Shown piece after piece: positions 1 through 13,200 of a stretch of DNA of 64,000 bases. Location: assembly GCA_963920705.1 (NCBI GenBank), contig OY987226.1:9116501-9180500 (forward strand). Reading direction: 5' to 3'. The stretch is from Odiellus spinosus (taxonomy: Eukaryota > Arthropoda > Arachnida > Opiliones > Phalangiidae). The notes under the pieces are model-generated. The model was not told where the DNA came from. It did no database searches and saw only the letters and a list, made by a program, of their open reading frames with translations. The position numbers were made by a program, and so were the translations under genes. Within the stretch, counting starts at the first letter, position 1; every line of letters starts with the position of its first letter.

Positions 1-1224
1 AAGCTTTTCTGCCTCTATAAAAAATAGAAATTTAATAGTTGCGCTCAGAGGCCAGGGATTAGAATATTTTTTCCGCAGCTGGTGATGGTGCCACTTTACT
101 TGAACATTAAACACTTCTTACTCCTAAAACTTTATGGCTTCTATGGTATAATGGTGTTTTCGTTTCTACTTGGCTTGGGTTTTATGTTATTGGCTAGGTA
201 TCAAAACCACAGAGATATAATACTCTAGGCTACAATCTACAAATAATCTTCATTTCCATTGAAACCTTGCTTTTCGATGGGAAATTGGCCACTTTTAAAG
301 ATTGTACCTTTGTATAGCATAGTTTTCAATATTATATAAATATATTTTAAAGGAATACTATTCTAAACAAGATATTTTAATCGATTTTGGACTGATAACA
401 TATGCGTAAATACTATATCAAATCGCCACACGTTTCGCAATAATTTATAGATAATTAGCAAAGTCGCGAATTTAAATAGCTAAGCCTAATTACGATTCGA
501 AGAATCTTTAGACTTAAAATTCTCGAGAAAACGGAATTGCTCATCTAAGTTGCCCATGGCTGATGTCATTTCCAACAATAGCAATTCACTGTAGCTTTAA
601 TTGTTTAATTGGCATCGACAGTTCTGTTTTTTATTTAATCAAGCTCCAATTTGCAGCTTAGGAGTCTCAAATCGATCGAAAATAACTATTTCTAGAGTTT
701 AGTGTCACTTTAAAAGCATCCAAATTTTTTGGGCTTATTTTGTCATTTTCCATTTTAATTAAGTTTAATACTACAAACTTACTATATCTTAATATGTGGT
801 TTAAATACGATGCTTCTTTCTAATCTTTAGAACATTTATCAAAATTAGTTTGCTTCTGGTTTCAATGGTATTCTATTTTCTATATGGCTTAGTATGAAAT
901 TACTTCATTAATACAATGAATTAACCCTGTTTTAATTATGACCAATTATATTTGTAAGCTTATACTAAGTCGCTTAAACGTTTTTAATTGTATATTTATA
1001 AAGTTAACAATGGCTAATTGCTTATTAATTTAAGCTTTGCATTTTTAATGATATTTTCTTCAAGTGTATATTAATCTAAATTATTATGAAGTGGTATTGA
1101 CAATATCCGTGACGAAAAAGACCAAAAACTCTTTTGAAAACCTTTAACTTTTCATTTTTCAGCCATCGAGTAAAATTAACGAAAACTGTTTTTAACAGTA
1201 AATTTAACTTATAATTATTTTCAG
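1..1224. other. AT-rich stretch, no coding exon recognised
   Basis: No open frame or splice-bounded exon could be supported here. The first recognisable exon downstream starts in phase 1, so this stretch is probably an intron of the beta-thymosin-repeat gene whose 5' exons lie outside the window. That is inference from the splice phase. Confidence 0.5.
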
Positions 1225-1293
1225 GTTCTCAACCTAAAACTAAAAGAATCGTGATAAAGCGTGGTCTTTCACGTTCATTATCACGCAATGAAG
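1225..1293 (+). CDS. cib: Thymosin gene exon 1 in window: basic Ser/Arg linker
   Basis: Acceptor TTTTCAG and donor G|GTTAGC bound a 69-base phase 1-1 exon. It encodes a basic peptide containing KTKRIVIKRGLSRSLSRNE. It is not a thymosin repeat. It has the same phase as all later internal exons and resembles, weakly, the RRRVIIRKSPQPQ tail of the terminal exon at 11654. It could be a phosphorylated linker, which is inference. Because it is short, it is the least certain internal exon. Confidence 0.55.
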
Positions 1294-4200
1294 GTTAGCA
1301 GGCTTTTAAATAATTGATATAGCCTGTTATCCGTTTTATTTAAACAAAATAATTACATGTGGGTTTTTTGTAATTAACGTTGATGTTACAAATGACGTAA
1401 TTGTTATTTTCACACTTCCCGTTTATAATAAGTAATTAATTCATTAATTGAAAGACGCAGTTACTAGATACATAATTCCAACCTTAACTAAATGTATATA
1501 TAGTTTTGGCTGTGTATTTGTCCCAATATAACCAAAAAAGTTGCAGCTTGTAAACCACTACATAAATAAATGCATGAGATAACCCGACCCCGAAATTAGA
1601 CGTGGTAAGTTTGCATTCCTCCTATTTTTGAAGTATAAGTATCATGAAACTTAAAGGTTTAGGCGAGTACTATCTAAATATCATCAATTTATTTAACATG
1701 AATATAGAACTGCGTACACGAGACTCCTGACCCATTCAGGGATGATAGATTTGTATTAATTTGTTAAAAAAAATAGTTTTGTTTAAATCTAATCTCAGAC
1801 TCGCGAAATTAGTTTTAATTGCCACAAAGCTCTTCCAATTGGCTGATTGGTTCTAAAATTCTAGAAAAAAAAAAAGTACGAATTCTGTAGTGAAAAATAT
1901 GTTAGAAAGGCTAATGCATATATTCATGTTAGCATAAATAAATTCATGGTATACCAATGATTGTGTTTAAAAGAAATTTTAAACGTTTGATGCTCCCAAA
2001 TCTGTATATTTTGGTGATACTTATTTCAAATTATAATTGGACAAGGCTCTCTAACAGCTTCAAATTGTTCCCCATAAAGATGGGCCAACAACACCGGAAA
2101 AGCAACCGGCAGCACCATTTGGATATGGTAGTCTGAGAAAAAGGGACGTTTCAAAATATCAAAAAATAAAACCGCCAGTTGATCCCTTGAAAGAATTGCT
2201 TACATCCATCAATGGTTTCTCGAAAGACCATTTGAAAAAAGTTAAAACTGTCGAAAAAGTTGTATTACCCACACAAGAAGATATTGCGGCTGAAAAAGCT
2301 TCTAAATACGCTCCACGAGGAACCGCTGGAATGCCCATGATGCCAGTTGTAAATAAAGCTGATTTACAAAGCGCTTTAACCAAAAGAGGTAAGTTTTCAA
2401 AACTGTTTACAATGTTTTTCGCAGATTTTTAGCATAAATCATAAGATTTTTGTTCCTAATTGTCTGTGTTTTTTCAAATTAAAAGCAACACCACAAGCTA
2501 ATACAGAAAGACCATCCTTTGCGCGTCAAGACTCCGCTTCCAGGAGAGGTCGACCACCTGTCAATCGTCAAGAATCTTTGAAGAAACCAGGTAATTATCC
2601 TTCTTTTATACTAAACTACACTGTTAACTACTTACGTGAAGCAACGTGAAAAAATATCGAGTTTTGAACCTAAGTATATCCGTCGAAAACCTATTGTAGG
2701 AAGAACTCATGACAATGAACTACTAGCTTCACTTGAAGAGTTTAGCCGGGCAGAATTAAAACCAGTCAAAACTGTTTATAAAGACGTTTTTCCTACGAAA
2801 GAAGGTATATTTATTTTATCCCAAAAGCCCTTTTTCTCATCAACAAAACTTTCCTTAAGTTTATTGCCCCCAATATTATTTCGTTAAAAATCATCCCTAC
2901 CGAAAAACAATTGCAGACATTGAGTTCGAACGAGATCAGCAAAAGCATTTGAGAGGAATACAGAATTTCGGACATAACAAATTGAAACGCTGTAAAACGA
3001 ACGAAAAAATAGTACTGCCCACTAAGGAAGGTATAATATTATCTTCGATCTAACTAAATAGATTGTTTTAAGCCCATTATACTCAAGTGCAAAAATATAA
3101 ATTATATTTATTGACTATTTTGTGTTGTTTAATTGCTTACGTGTGTAAAATGGAATTTGAGACCTTTGAAATGTGCGTGAAATCGTTTTTTTCTGAAACT
3201 TAAAACTAAAATTGCACTTCGCATTTGCTGCGTACCATATTCTATTTAAATTGCTTAAAATATTCAAATCCGTAATTAAATTTTCGCAGAAATATTTTTA
3301 CTGAGTGTGATTTGATTTAAGCCAAGCATTTTTAATCAACATATCTCGAGATTCATCTTTATAGCCCATGATATATCAAAATTCTGTTATTGACTGTTTA
3401 TCGACTCAAATTTCCCAAAAGAAAATGGCCAAAAAATACATGAAATTTGGTAGTTTCTATAAAAGAACTTTTCAAGTATTACACTTGGTGTTTTTATGCT
3501 TTTTATTAACAGTATTTTCTTGAGATATTCGAAGTAATAACTTTATATTACTTAAAACTACAATGATCCAGGTGTTTCCCTTTTAAAAAAAAATATCAAA
3601 AATAATATAGCAGCGAACTTAAAGCCCCTATCTGCCCAGAAATTTGCCCCTTTAATATGCTCTTCCCATATGTACACAGCCTAGCTTCGACTGTACAATT
3701 CGCTTTGTACAACGTCGTCTGCTAAGCTAGAAAAGAAGGCGACTTTATAGGTGATTTAAAAATCGCAGATAGTCCCTTTAAAGGGACTATCTGCGATTTA
3801 TAAATCTCGTTTAAAGTCTCCTTCTTTTCTAGCGTAGACGTTGACTACAAAATCTTGCACAATCAAATTTAGTCTGTGTGCATAAGAGCATTTTCAAGGC
3901 TCTATCTGCTTTCAAATTTTCCCTTATGCACACTAGAAAAGGACTTTAGAATTTAAAAATAGCTGATGGTTCCTTTAAATGGACAAATTTATGAGCAGAT
4001 GGGGCCTTTAAACACCACTAATTTACTTCTTGCATTAAAAAAACATAACCAAACAACGTGAATTTAAAGATTAAAATTAAATTTATTTCGAACCTTTTTT
4101 CCAAACGAACTATTTTAAAATTTTTGCACTTGGGAATACAGGGAATTGTTTATATAGTTTAGAAAAGTGTTCAATAACGATGCTACTAGGCTATTGGAAC

Positions 4201-7200
4201 GAAAAGAAAATGCATGCCATGTTTTTTTTGCTATTGAGGCTAAAATGTATTTTTTATTTGTAATGGTGATTACGTAGTTTTGGTGATAGTATGTGAAGTT
4301 TACATGTTTAAAGTTGAGTTAAAAAGCTGTTAGCTATTCCTTCTGTCTGTAGACTTTAGCCTAGTCCCGTGTAGTAGGTGGGACAGAGCGCAGACTATAA
4401 ATAACCATTGAATCTTTACTCCCTTTGGCATATTGCCGCCACTGAAGTGAAAGTCTTTCCGATATAGATCATAAGCTAACTTAAAAGTTTGGGGCGAAGG
4501 AGATATCTTAAAATAGCACCGTGAACTTAGTGATCTAGATTATAGTTTTTAAGGTTACGTCCCAGTCATAGAGAGTGATATGTTGAAAGTAAAAAAGTAA
4601 AATTTTGTAATTTCCTTTTCCATGTTTTTTTTATATTCTATTTCTTTAACACTCTTGAAAGGAACAAACTAGTAAAGAAACTTGTAATGCTCTTGTATTA
4701 CGATTTAGTCATTTTCAAGGGTGTTAGGTAGCGTAGTTTTTGTAGAAAGTTGCGGACTTGGAATGGTTTATTTTTGCAGGGCAGTGTTAACGCAAAATTT
4801 CTCATTCTTTGACTGTAACTCGAACATAGTTTTCTTTTTAACTCTGCCTGATGCTGCTTTTCACCTGAAGGCTGTTTTGACGCATTTACTAAGACTTTGA
4901 AAAAGATTTGTGGGGGAGTTTGGAACTAATTTTTTGTCCGCTTTTCTTTAAACTATTTTTCTCTCTCTTTTTGAATTTCTTCCATTGGCAGATGTTCTTC
5001 AGGAACGACTTCAACAAGACCTAAAGAGTGGTGTAGAGAATTTTCCTAGATATAAATTAAAACGGACAAAGACTAAAGAAAAGATTTGTCTACCTAAAGC
5101 CGAAGGTATGGTAGAACTTTCCAGTCCAATGTTTTAAATGTCCATGGAATTTTTTAATTAAATTTGACACGTTAAATTTTTTTTAATTATAGATATGAAG
5201 AATGAAAAGAATATGCAAGAATTACTTAATAACATTCAAGGTTTTTCCAAATTTAAATTGAAACCGACTAAAACGGTGGAAAAGAATGTACTTCCGTCCA
5301 AAGATGGTAATTTTTTTTTTTTTTTTTTTTTCAGTAATTTTTAAAGCCATTTGTTGTTGTGCCTCAGTTCATAAGGAGTTTGGGTAATAAGGAAAGCTGA
5401 GGTGGATGAATACAAAATGTTCAACCTTGTAAGGAAGAAAATAGTTCTAAATTTCCTTCATACAAAAGTTTAGTTTTATCACTTTGAGCTGCATTCCCCT
5501 TTTAATTGCCCACATGGTCAGGGCACACGAGTACATAGCCTAGCTTGGCCCATTGTAAATTTCAATGGCCAATCTTGTTTGGTAAGTATGAAAGTAAGCT
5601 TAGTTTAAAGGGAATTCTCGAACCGTAGGCTCCTTTAACAAGATAGAAACAAATTTTTATCCCTTTAATCTAACTGTATTAATGCTTAAATTAAACTTGA
5701 ACTTGGAATGGTCATTTTTGTTTTAAGTACAATTTGTTTTAATTTCATTTTAACAGATATAGCGAAGGAGAAAGTTGAACGACGCGGCTCTCCTTACATA
5801 CCATTGGCAAATTTTCCCGCTTACGTACCACCTCCACCACCAGTTACTGCGGATGTGGCTCGTTCTCGACAAACTGGTACATAAATACTTGCTTTACGTT
5901 TCAAAATTTTGGCTTATCTCCAATGTCAACTGCTTTCTATAAAATCTCTGTGAATCAGCTTTAAAATTTGTAGGCTTTTTGATCTATTTTTAGAATTTTT
6001 TTAAAAATATTGAGTCAGGTTGAATATATAAATTATTACCTTTCCGTAATTGATAAACGTTTTGTAAAATATGGGTATTTCTGACTTTACAGGTGATTCC
6101 GTAGCTTCCGGATCCAAAGATTGATTCCAATCAAATACAATTATTATGTAGATTCCATCCTTTAGTCGCGTATGGCTTTTATTAGGCTCCTTAATTACTT
6201 TTAACTACCCGTAGTATAATAGGTAGTGTGGCTTTAGAAATAGTTTTTTTGTGGCAGATTGATTTTGTAAAGAAAGCAGTTGACTTAGCCGCTTATTTTT
6301 AATTTAATTTTATACTATTATATCTTTTTGTTTGTTGCGTTAACTACATAACCAACTATGTCAGGATTTCTTAAAGCTATTTAAGGAAAAAAAGCTAAAT
6401 GGCAAATGTTTTTGGGATAACGTCACTGTGACAGTCTAAGTGGACAGAAGCTGCGGTCACACTAGAGACTTTCTAAAAAAAATTTAACTGTGTTGGAACG
6501 TTGAAAAATGGAAAATTTAGGGTTAAAAAATATAATTATTCGCTTGAGAAGTGGATTTTGACCAGTTTGAAAATGGTTTAAAAGATGCTAGTGTGATCAC
6601 AGCTTAATAAATCATTAAATCTAAAGCCCCGGCGACGTCCCCCCCTAAATATTTTGGAAAAATAAGAGTCATTGTCATTGACGTCACCCTCGCTATTCTG
6701 CCGAAGAGTTTGATGTCAAACTTGTCAGAGGTGTGACTTCAATGTCATGTCTTCTTTACCTTTTTTTTTTTTTCTAAAACGTAGGGGAGACTCTGCCAGG
6801 GATTTACAGTTCCTTTAAGTGATCTCACAGTAACTTCTTTCAAAATGATTCCGCCCCCATGGCTGGTTTTCCTTTTTATAATAGTACATTCTTGTCAGGG
6901 CCTTCACTTAAGTATATCTTAGTGATAGAACCAAACTTGATTTTGAGATTTGACGATTTTATAATTCGGCTGAAAACTTTAACTTTGCACCAAATGTATA
7001 AAAATATTAAATGGGTGACACTCAGTAAAAATCAGCTTTTTCTGCTCAAACAAATAGAGCAGTAAAACTATGCAGAAAGATGTGTACTTTTTGTTCTTTT
7101 AAAATCAGTTTTCTACCCTTAAAATGCCAAAAAAATAATATTGCAAATTGAAATGTCCGTAAAATTCTGCGGGTTATATTCTAAATATAGCTAAAAGTAG

Positions 7201-10200
7201 CGCCACTGTAAGGACAACATCTGAGCCATCATGAGATTTCACTCATTTGTAAAAATTAATGTAATAAAGATTGACGCACGTGGAAATACACACACGTTTC
7301 TTGAAATATATCTAAAACTTGGGCAGAATTGACAAATTTCGCGATAATTAGCCACCCCTTTTTCTGATCTCTCCAAAGAAACGTTGCAAAAACGCGAATT
7401 TCAATCTCTTTACTAGAAAACTTGAATATTTTGGAGTGAAATTTTGTATAGGCTAATTTTTAGACAATCACAATACGGAAGAATTTTTGCTGCTTGTCAT
7501 TGCTGTCCTTTCAAAAACTCAAAACCTAAGATATTAGTCTGTTTTGATTTATGAAATTTCTAATATCAGGACACGTTGATATCAATATTGGTTAAACACT
7601 AACTTATACTTACGTATACTTTGAATGCATGTGATATTGGCTGGATTATTTTCTATTGGCTTTTAATAGTAGATCTTACTGTCATTAATATCATTATCTT
7701 GGAAGAAATTAGATATAATTTATATTGAGGTATATTTTAAATGCTTATTACTCTTTCATATGTGACTCCGGAACCAGTTTAAATTCTTAGAAAACAAAAT
7801 TTTGAGTTGGTTCTGAAGTTATAATATTATATATATGGGTTGAATTTTTTAAAACAAATTTTCGAAATTCTTGTTTGGTTTTTTTCTAGAACGTTTAAAA
7901 GCACCAAATTCTGATGTAACCAGATCACGCAGCCCTTCCAGTAACAGATATGCAACCAAAAATGGTGAGGTTTCTTTTCAAATTAAAGGGGCCCTTTAAT
8001 TATAAGCTCTTAGTTTCTCAATGATTTGTAGTTTTAGATCCACTTTAGCTCGTTAATTTGGTCCGGAAGTTTTATTTAGAAATGAAGGATAATTTCGTAA
8101 GTTATACATACTTCAAGTCATTTGACAAATAAGAATACTGTAGCTGTAGAGATGAGTACGTACTTAAAATCATTTCGCTGATTGAGACGGAATTTCTTGA
8201 AAACATTCCAAATTGCCTCCTATATACTAAATTTATTTTTCTCTCGCTGTCTTGTCAGTTTTTTACTAGGTTTGGCACCTAAACTTGTTACCAATAAACA
8301 ATAATCATTAAGATTAATTAGAATAGGGTCAGTAAAAGGGCCTCAGCTAGGCAAATAAAATCTAAACCTTAATAATATTTTAATTTAAAAATATTATATA
8401 TTTAATATGCCATATTTTTTCAGGTGCGGGAACTGGAGCTAATTTAGAAGAATTACTCACTGGAATTACAGGTTTCACTAAAAATAACCTTAGAAAGGTT
8501 AAAGTAGTTGAGAAAAATGTTTTACCCTCGAAAGATGGTAATTTTAAAAATAATTTCTCAAAATCGATTGGTACCCCTTTGAAAGACTCTTCCTGCTGCA
8601 CACAGAATACAGCTTGCCAAAGGCAGGAACCAGTATGACCTGATAGGCTGATACGCTTATAAGACTCAACCCTTCCGCCTTTGGTAAGCTAAATATACTG
8701 TGTAGCGGAGAAGCTCGCTTATAAAGGAAGTTAACAGACTTACCACTCAAGTTTAAATTTATTACTGAACTCATATTTTCTTGTAGATATTTTAATGGAA
8801 AAAAACATGAAAGGTGGTTACAACCCTATGCCTTCGATGAATTACGACGACGAAGTTTCCCAAGTTGCTGAATCTGCTCCTGAACCTTCGTACTCTACCG
8901 ACACTCCCGCAGTTGAATCCCCCATTATCAGACGCAAAGCACCATCTTTGCTAAGCACTTCGGCAGCCCCACCTCCACCACCTCCATTGCCTCAACAGGG
9001 TGGTATACCACCTCCCCCTCCTCCTCCACCGCCTCCCATGCCAGGTAACAGCGGAATACCAGTACCCCCTCCTCCCCCACCACCTCCCATGCCATCCTTT
9101 AAATCAATACCTCCACCACCTCCACCACCAATGCCCAAATTTGAGAAACAACCGTCACTACAGACACCAAAATCGCAACCATTTGAATCGGAGAAATCAG
9201 CTTTTTCACCATACGCCAGGCGTTCGATTGACATTGAGGATGAGGAGAATCCCCCCGAGGAAGAGGAACAGACCGAGGAGGATAGAGAATTAGAAGCTGA
9301 ACTCAGCAAATTACTCGAAGGAAAAGATGTGGATCAATTGATACAAGAGTTGTTGGAAGATGAGGACGCCGATAAGCCTAAGAAGAAACTAAAAGTTATT
9401 AGTGTTCCTGATAAGAATAAGAAAGCTCGTGCTGGAGGTAATGGTGGCTTCGATGAGGTTCTGGCAAGTATCGAGAATAGAGGGAACATTAAACTTAAAC
9501 CAACTCAAACTGTTGAAAGGAATACTTTGCCAACTCAGCAGGATATTGAAGGTGAAAAGGTTGAGGTAGTTAAAGAACCTGTTAAACCAGAACCTAAAAG
9601 GGAACCAGAACGTAGGCGGGAACCTGAGAAGGTTGAGGAAAGTTCAGAGGAGGAAGAGGAAGAAGATGAAGAGGAATCTGAAGAAGAATCTGACGAAGAT
9701 GATGAGTATGATCAGATTCAGTTGCCCATTAATAAACCGGCACCTCCTGTGCAATCTAAGCTGGTTATTCAACCATCAACAAATCAATCGGCGGCTGATA
9801 GGTCAAGACAAAATGTTACTTTACCACCAGCTAATAAACTTGCTCAACAAACCCCCGTCATCAATGAAAAGCCAAGTGTTGCTACATCATTGGCTAATAA
9901 ACCTGCCCAGCAAGCTTCCTCTGTCAAAACACCCATAACCAATTCAAGGCCAGCTTGGGCAGCTCCAGAAGCTCCCACAGTCAAAACAACTACACCTACT
10001 CAGATTAAACCTGTAGCTACACCTCCATCTCCTTCAGTTAAAACAACAGTTACTCCTACACCCGCTAAACCTACAGTAACACCAGTTGCCAAAACCACCA
10101 CAGTTACTCCAACTCCGGCTAAACCTACTGCCCCATCAGTTGCCAAAACCTCAGTTACTCCAACACCAGCCAAACCCGCAACACCAATTGGCAAAACTAC

Positions 10201-13200
10201 TGTTACTCCTACACCTGTCAAATCTGTACCTACACCAGCTTCTCCCGCTGTCAAAACTACAGTCACACCAACACCAATCAAAAGTGTACCTACACCCGCT
10301 TCTTCTGCGGTGAAACAGACTCCAATACCAGTTAAAACAATCGCTACACCACCTTCACCAGCAGCTAAAACCACGGTTACCCCAACGCCGGTTAAACCTC
10401 CTGCCAGCAATTTGAATGGAGAAGCCAAACCTCAACCAGAACCGGTGGTGCGAAAAGTTTATGGCGGTCCTAACCGGAAACAGGGAACTGATAATCAACC
10501 TAAGCCTACAGCTGCGCCGCAAAAATGGCCACCCATTAATCAAGAACCTCCAAAACAAGAATCTTCTGAAGAGGAAGAATCGGATGAAGAATCTGAAGAG
10601 GAGGTGGTTCAAATGAAACCCCAACCGAGATACATAACTCCCGCAACTCAAGTTCAAAGGAACACTCCCACAGTTGCTCCTCAAGGTCCCAAACCGACCG
10701 TTGTCTTGAGTAATCAACCTCAAAGTAGGTTGTATCAAGCTCGAACTGGACAACAACCTACTAATCAAGTTTCAAGTACCCCGACTCCTTCCCCTCTCAC
10801 CCAACCTACTCCGCAATCTAGAGTTCTGGTCCACCAAATTACGAGTAATTTTACTAAAATGTTATGTACTAGGAATGAATCTTAAGGCTTTTATTTACAG
10901 GAGAAGAAAGTAGCGAAGAAACTGAAACTGAATCAGAAGAGGAGGAGGATATTAAGGCACCAACGCCTAAAGTTGTCAGTGCTATGACTTTTAACTTGAA
11001 GAAAGCTCCAGAACCGGCTGCTCCCAATAGAAGTCCAGTTAGACAAACGAGTGTCAATCAAAATCCGCAACCTCAAACTCGACCCCAACCAGCTATGAAC
11101 AACAATTATCAGAGGCAAATGTCTCAACCAAGACCAGTTGCCCAACCCCCTCAAGCTCCGGCTCAGAAACCCAACCCATCTTCTTGGGGTAAACAACAAA
11201 GTGTTACTAGATTGGTCCCCATTAAGTTGGAAGAGTCATCGTCCGAAGAAACCGAAAGCGAAGATGAAGTACCAGTGCAAGCTCCGCCCCAAAGATTAAG
11301 ATTTGACACACCAATGTCGAGGAATAGAAACACAAATACTAATATAGCTAATCGATATCCGTATGGTGAGTTGATGAGTTTTGTCAATTTTACAGGGTTT
11401 GTACAAGATCTGAGAAAACGGCAATTAGAAAATCAATCGCAGGCAGTGGCGACGACTACTTGAGGTTTTGAAGGGTGCCTCCAAAATGTAGTAAAGAGGG
11501 CTCTAAAATGATGAGAAAAGGGGCTTCCAAAATTCAGTAGAAATCCCCAAGGGCCGCCTGTTAGCCTACCCCAAAAAAATTACGGGAAATTTTGTACAAA
11601 CTCCAAGACAATTTAAGTCTGGAAAAACAATCTAACCTTTTTCTCATCAACAGCGAAGCAACCCAGTATGGATCAAGCTCGAACTAGAGAAGATTCTCAA
11701 CAAAACACCCCCGATAGTTCTCGATCAAATTCTCAGGAACCAAGGGCGAGAGTCGTCACGCAATTAAAAATGACTCCCAATTCTTCGCACTCTCCTTCAC
11801 CCGATCCCCAACCCGCAAATCTCCAACCCAGGAGAAGAGTTATAATTAGGAAATCCCCGCAGCCCCAAAATGCGTAGTTTTAATGAATGAAAAATTATAA
11901 TAGCTCGCGTTGACTTTGTACAGATTTTTAAATAATAGTTAATAACATCGTATTATTAACTTTAACTTAAATTTAATATATAATTTAATTTGTATATCAA
12001 AGTTTTAAAAATATTATATCACCCCTTCGTTTTTGTATAGTTTTAAAAGATTTAAATCTATTTCAGCTTTGTTTCAAAATATATCAAAATTTGTTCAAGG
12101 TTTTCAAATTTTTTTCTTATGCATTCCCAGTATTAGGCCTTAAATTATGTACATATAGCTCTTTCTCTTGGGTTTTGTTTAAGATTTTTAAATTTTAAAC
12201 TGCGTTGAAAGTGTCAAAGCACCAAGGTGGAACTTTGCACGTAAAAATGTTTAACAAATTGTTATCGTAATAACGTTTTGTGATAGTTTTTATTTGATTT
12301 TTTTTTTTTTTAATTTCAGGATTATTCTAATTTTTTGGATTTTTACAGCGAAATTAACATACTTCCCTCTACCCTGTAATTTACACGTATTGTCAATACT
12401 ACTTCATTAATTTTTAACTAAGGTTAAAATTAACCGTATATGCACTTGATTATTTTTTGGTTTTGTTCGTAAACTAACCTTTTAACTTTTTGTTTTTTAT
12501 TTCCACTTTTGCGCTTTTCTCCTTCTCTCTTCTCGTCCCATTTCCTTTCCCTCAATGCTTTGAAATAAATCAGAAATTCAACAAGAAAAACTTCGCCAGA
12601 ACATTGAAGGTTTTGATACTTCTGTGCTAAAACACGCCGAAACAAAGGAAAAGAATTGGATTCCCACCAAAGAAGGTTTGAACAATTTTTTTTTCATTGT
12701 TTATAGTCGTAGGATACTAGTCAGGTTTTCTTATTTAAAATCCAAATTATGTTAAATAAGTTTTAGCAGAAGTCTATAAGAACTAGTTTCGGCTGATATC
12801 AGGAGTATTTAAGAATCCTCTTTTGAGGAAAAGTATGAAACATTGAAAAATGATAAACGAAGTTTCACCCTAAAACTTGGCGGAGTGAGACTTTCCTTTA
12901 CTTGAAAACATTTGCATTTTTATGCTCCCAAACATTTTCTAAGATCTCTTCAAGAAATATTTTGTGATTTTATTCAGATGAGCGACGTATTTTGCTCATG
13001 AAAATTAGGCTGTTTTAACATTTGATTCATAGTTAAAATCAAAAGACAGGCGAAATATTGTAGCATATAGCATCTTAAGAAGTCCACATCCAGACAGTCT
13101 GTGGCTAAATCCTGTTGTTTTAGACTTTTAACGTTAGTTGTATGACAGCTTTCATACTTTTCCCAAGGGGTTTCATATATACTCCTGCTCATATAGTAAT

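Noticed and set aside
8992..9309. Minus-strand Gly/Ser-rich frame opposite the polyproline tracts
   Set aside because: It is the mirror of the CCN proline codons of exon 12; no splice sites or start context.
10000..10428. Minus-strand Val/Gly-rich frame of 142 codons
   Set aside because: Mirror of the KTTVTPTP repeat of exon 12 on the coding strand.
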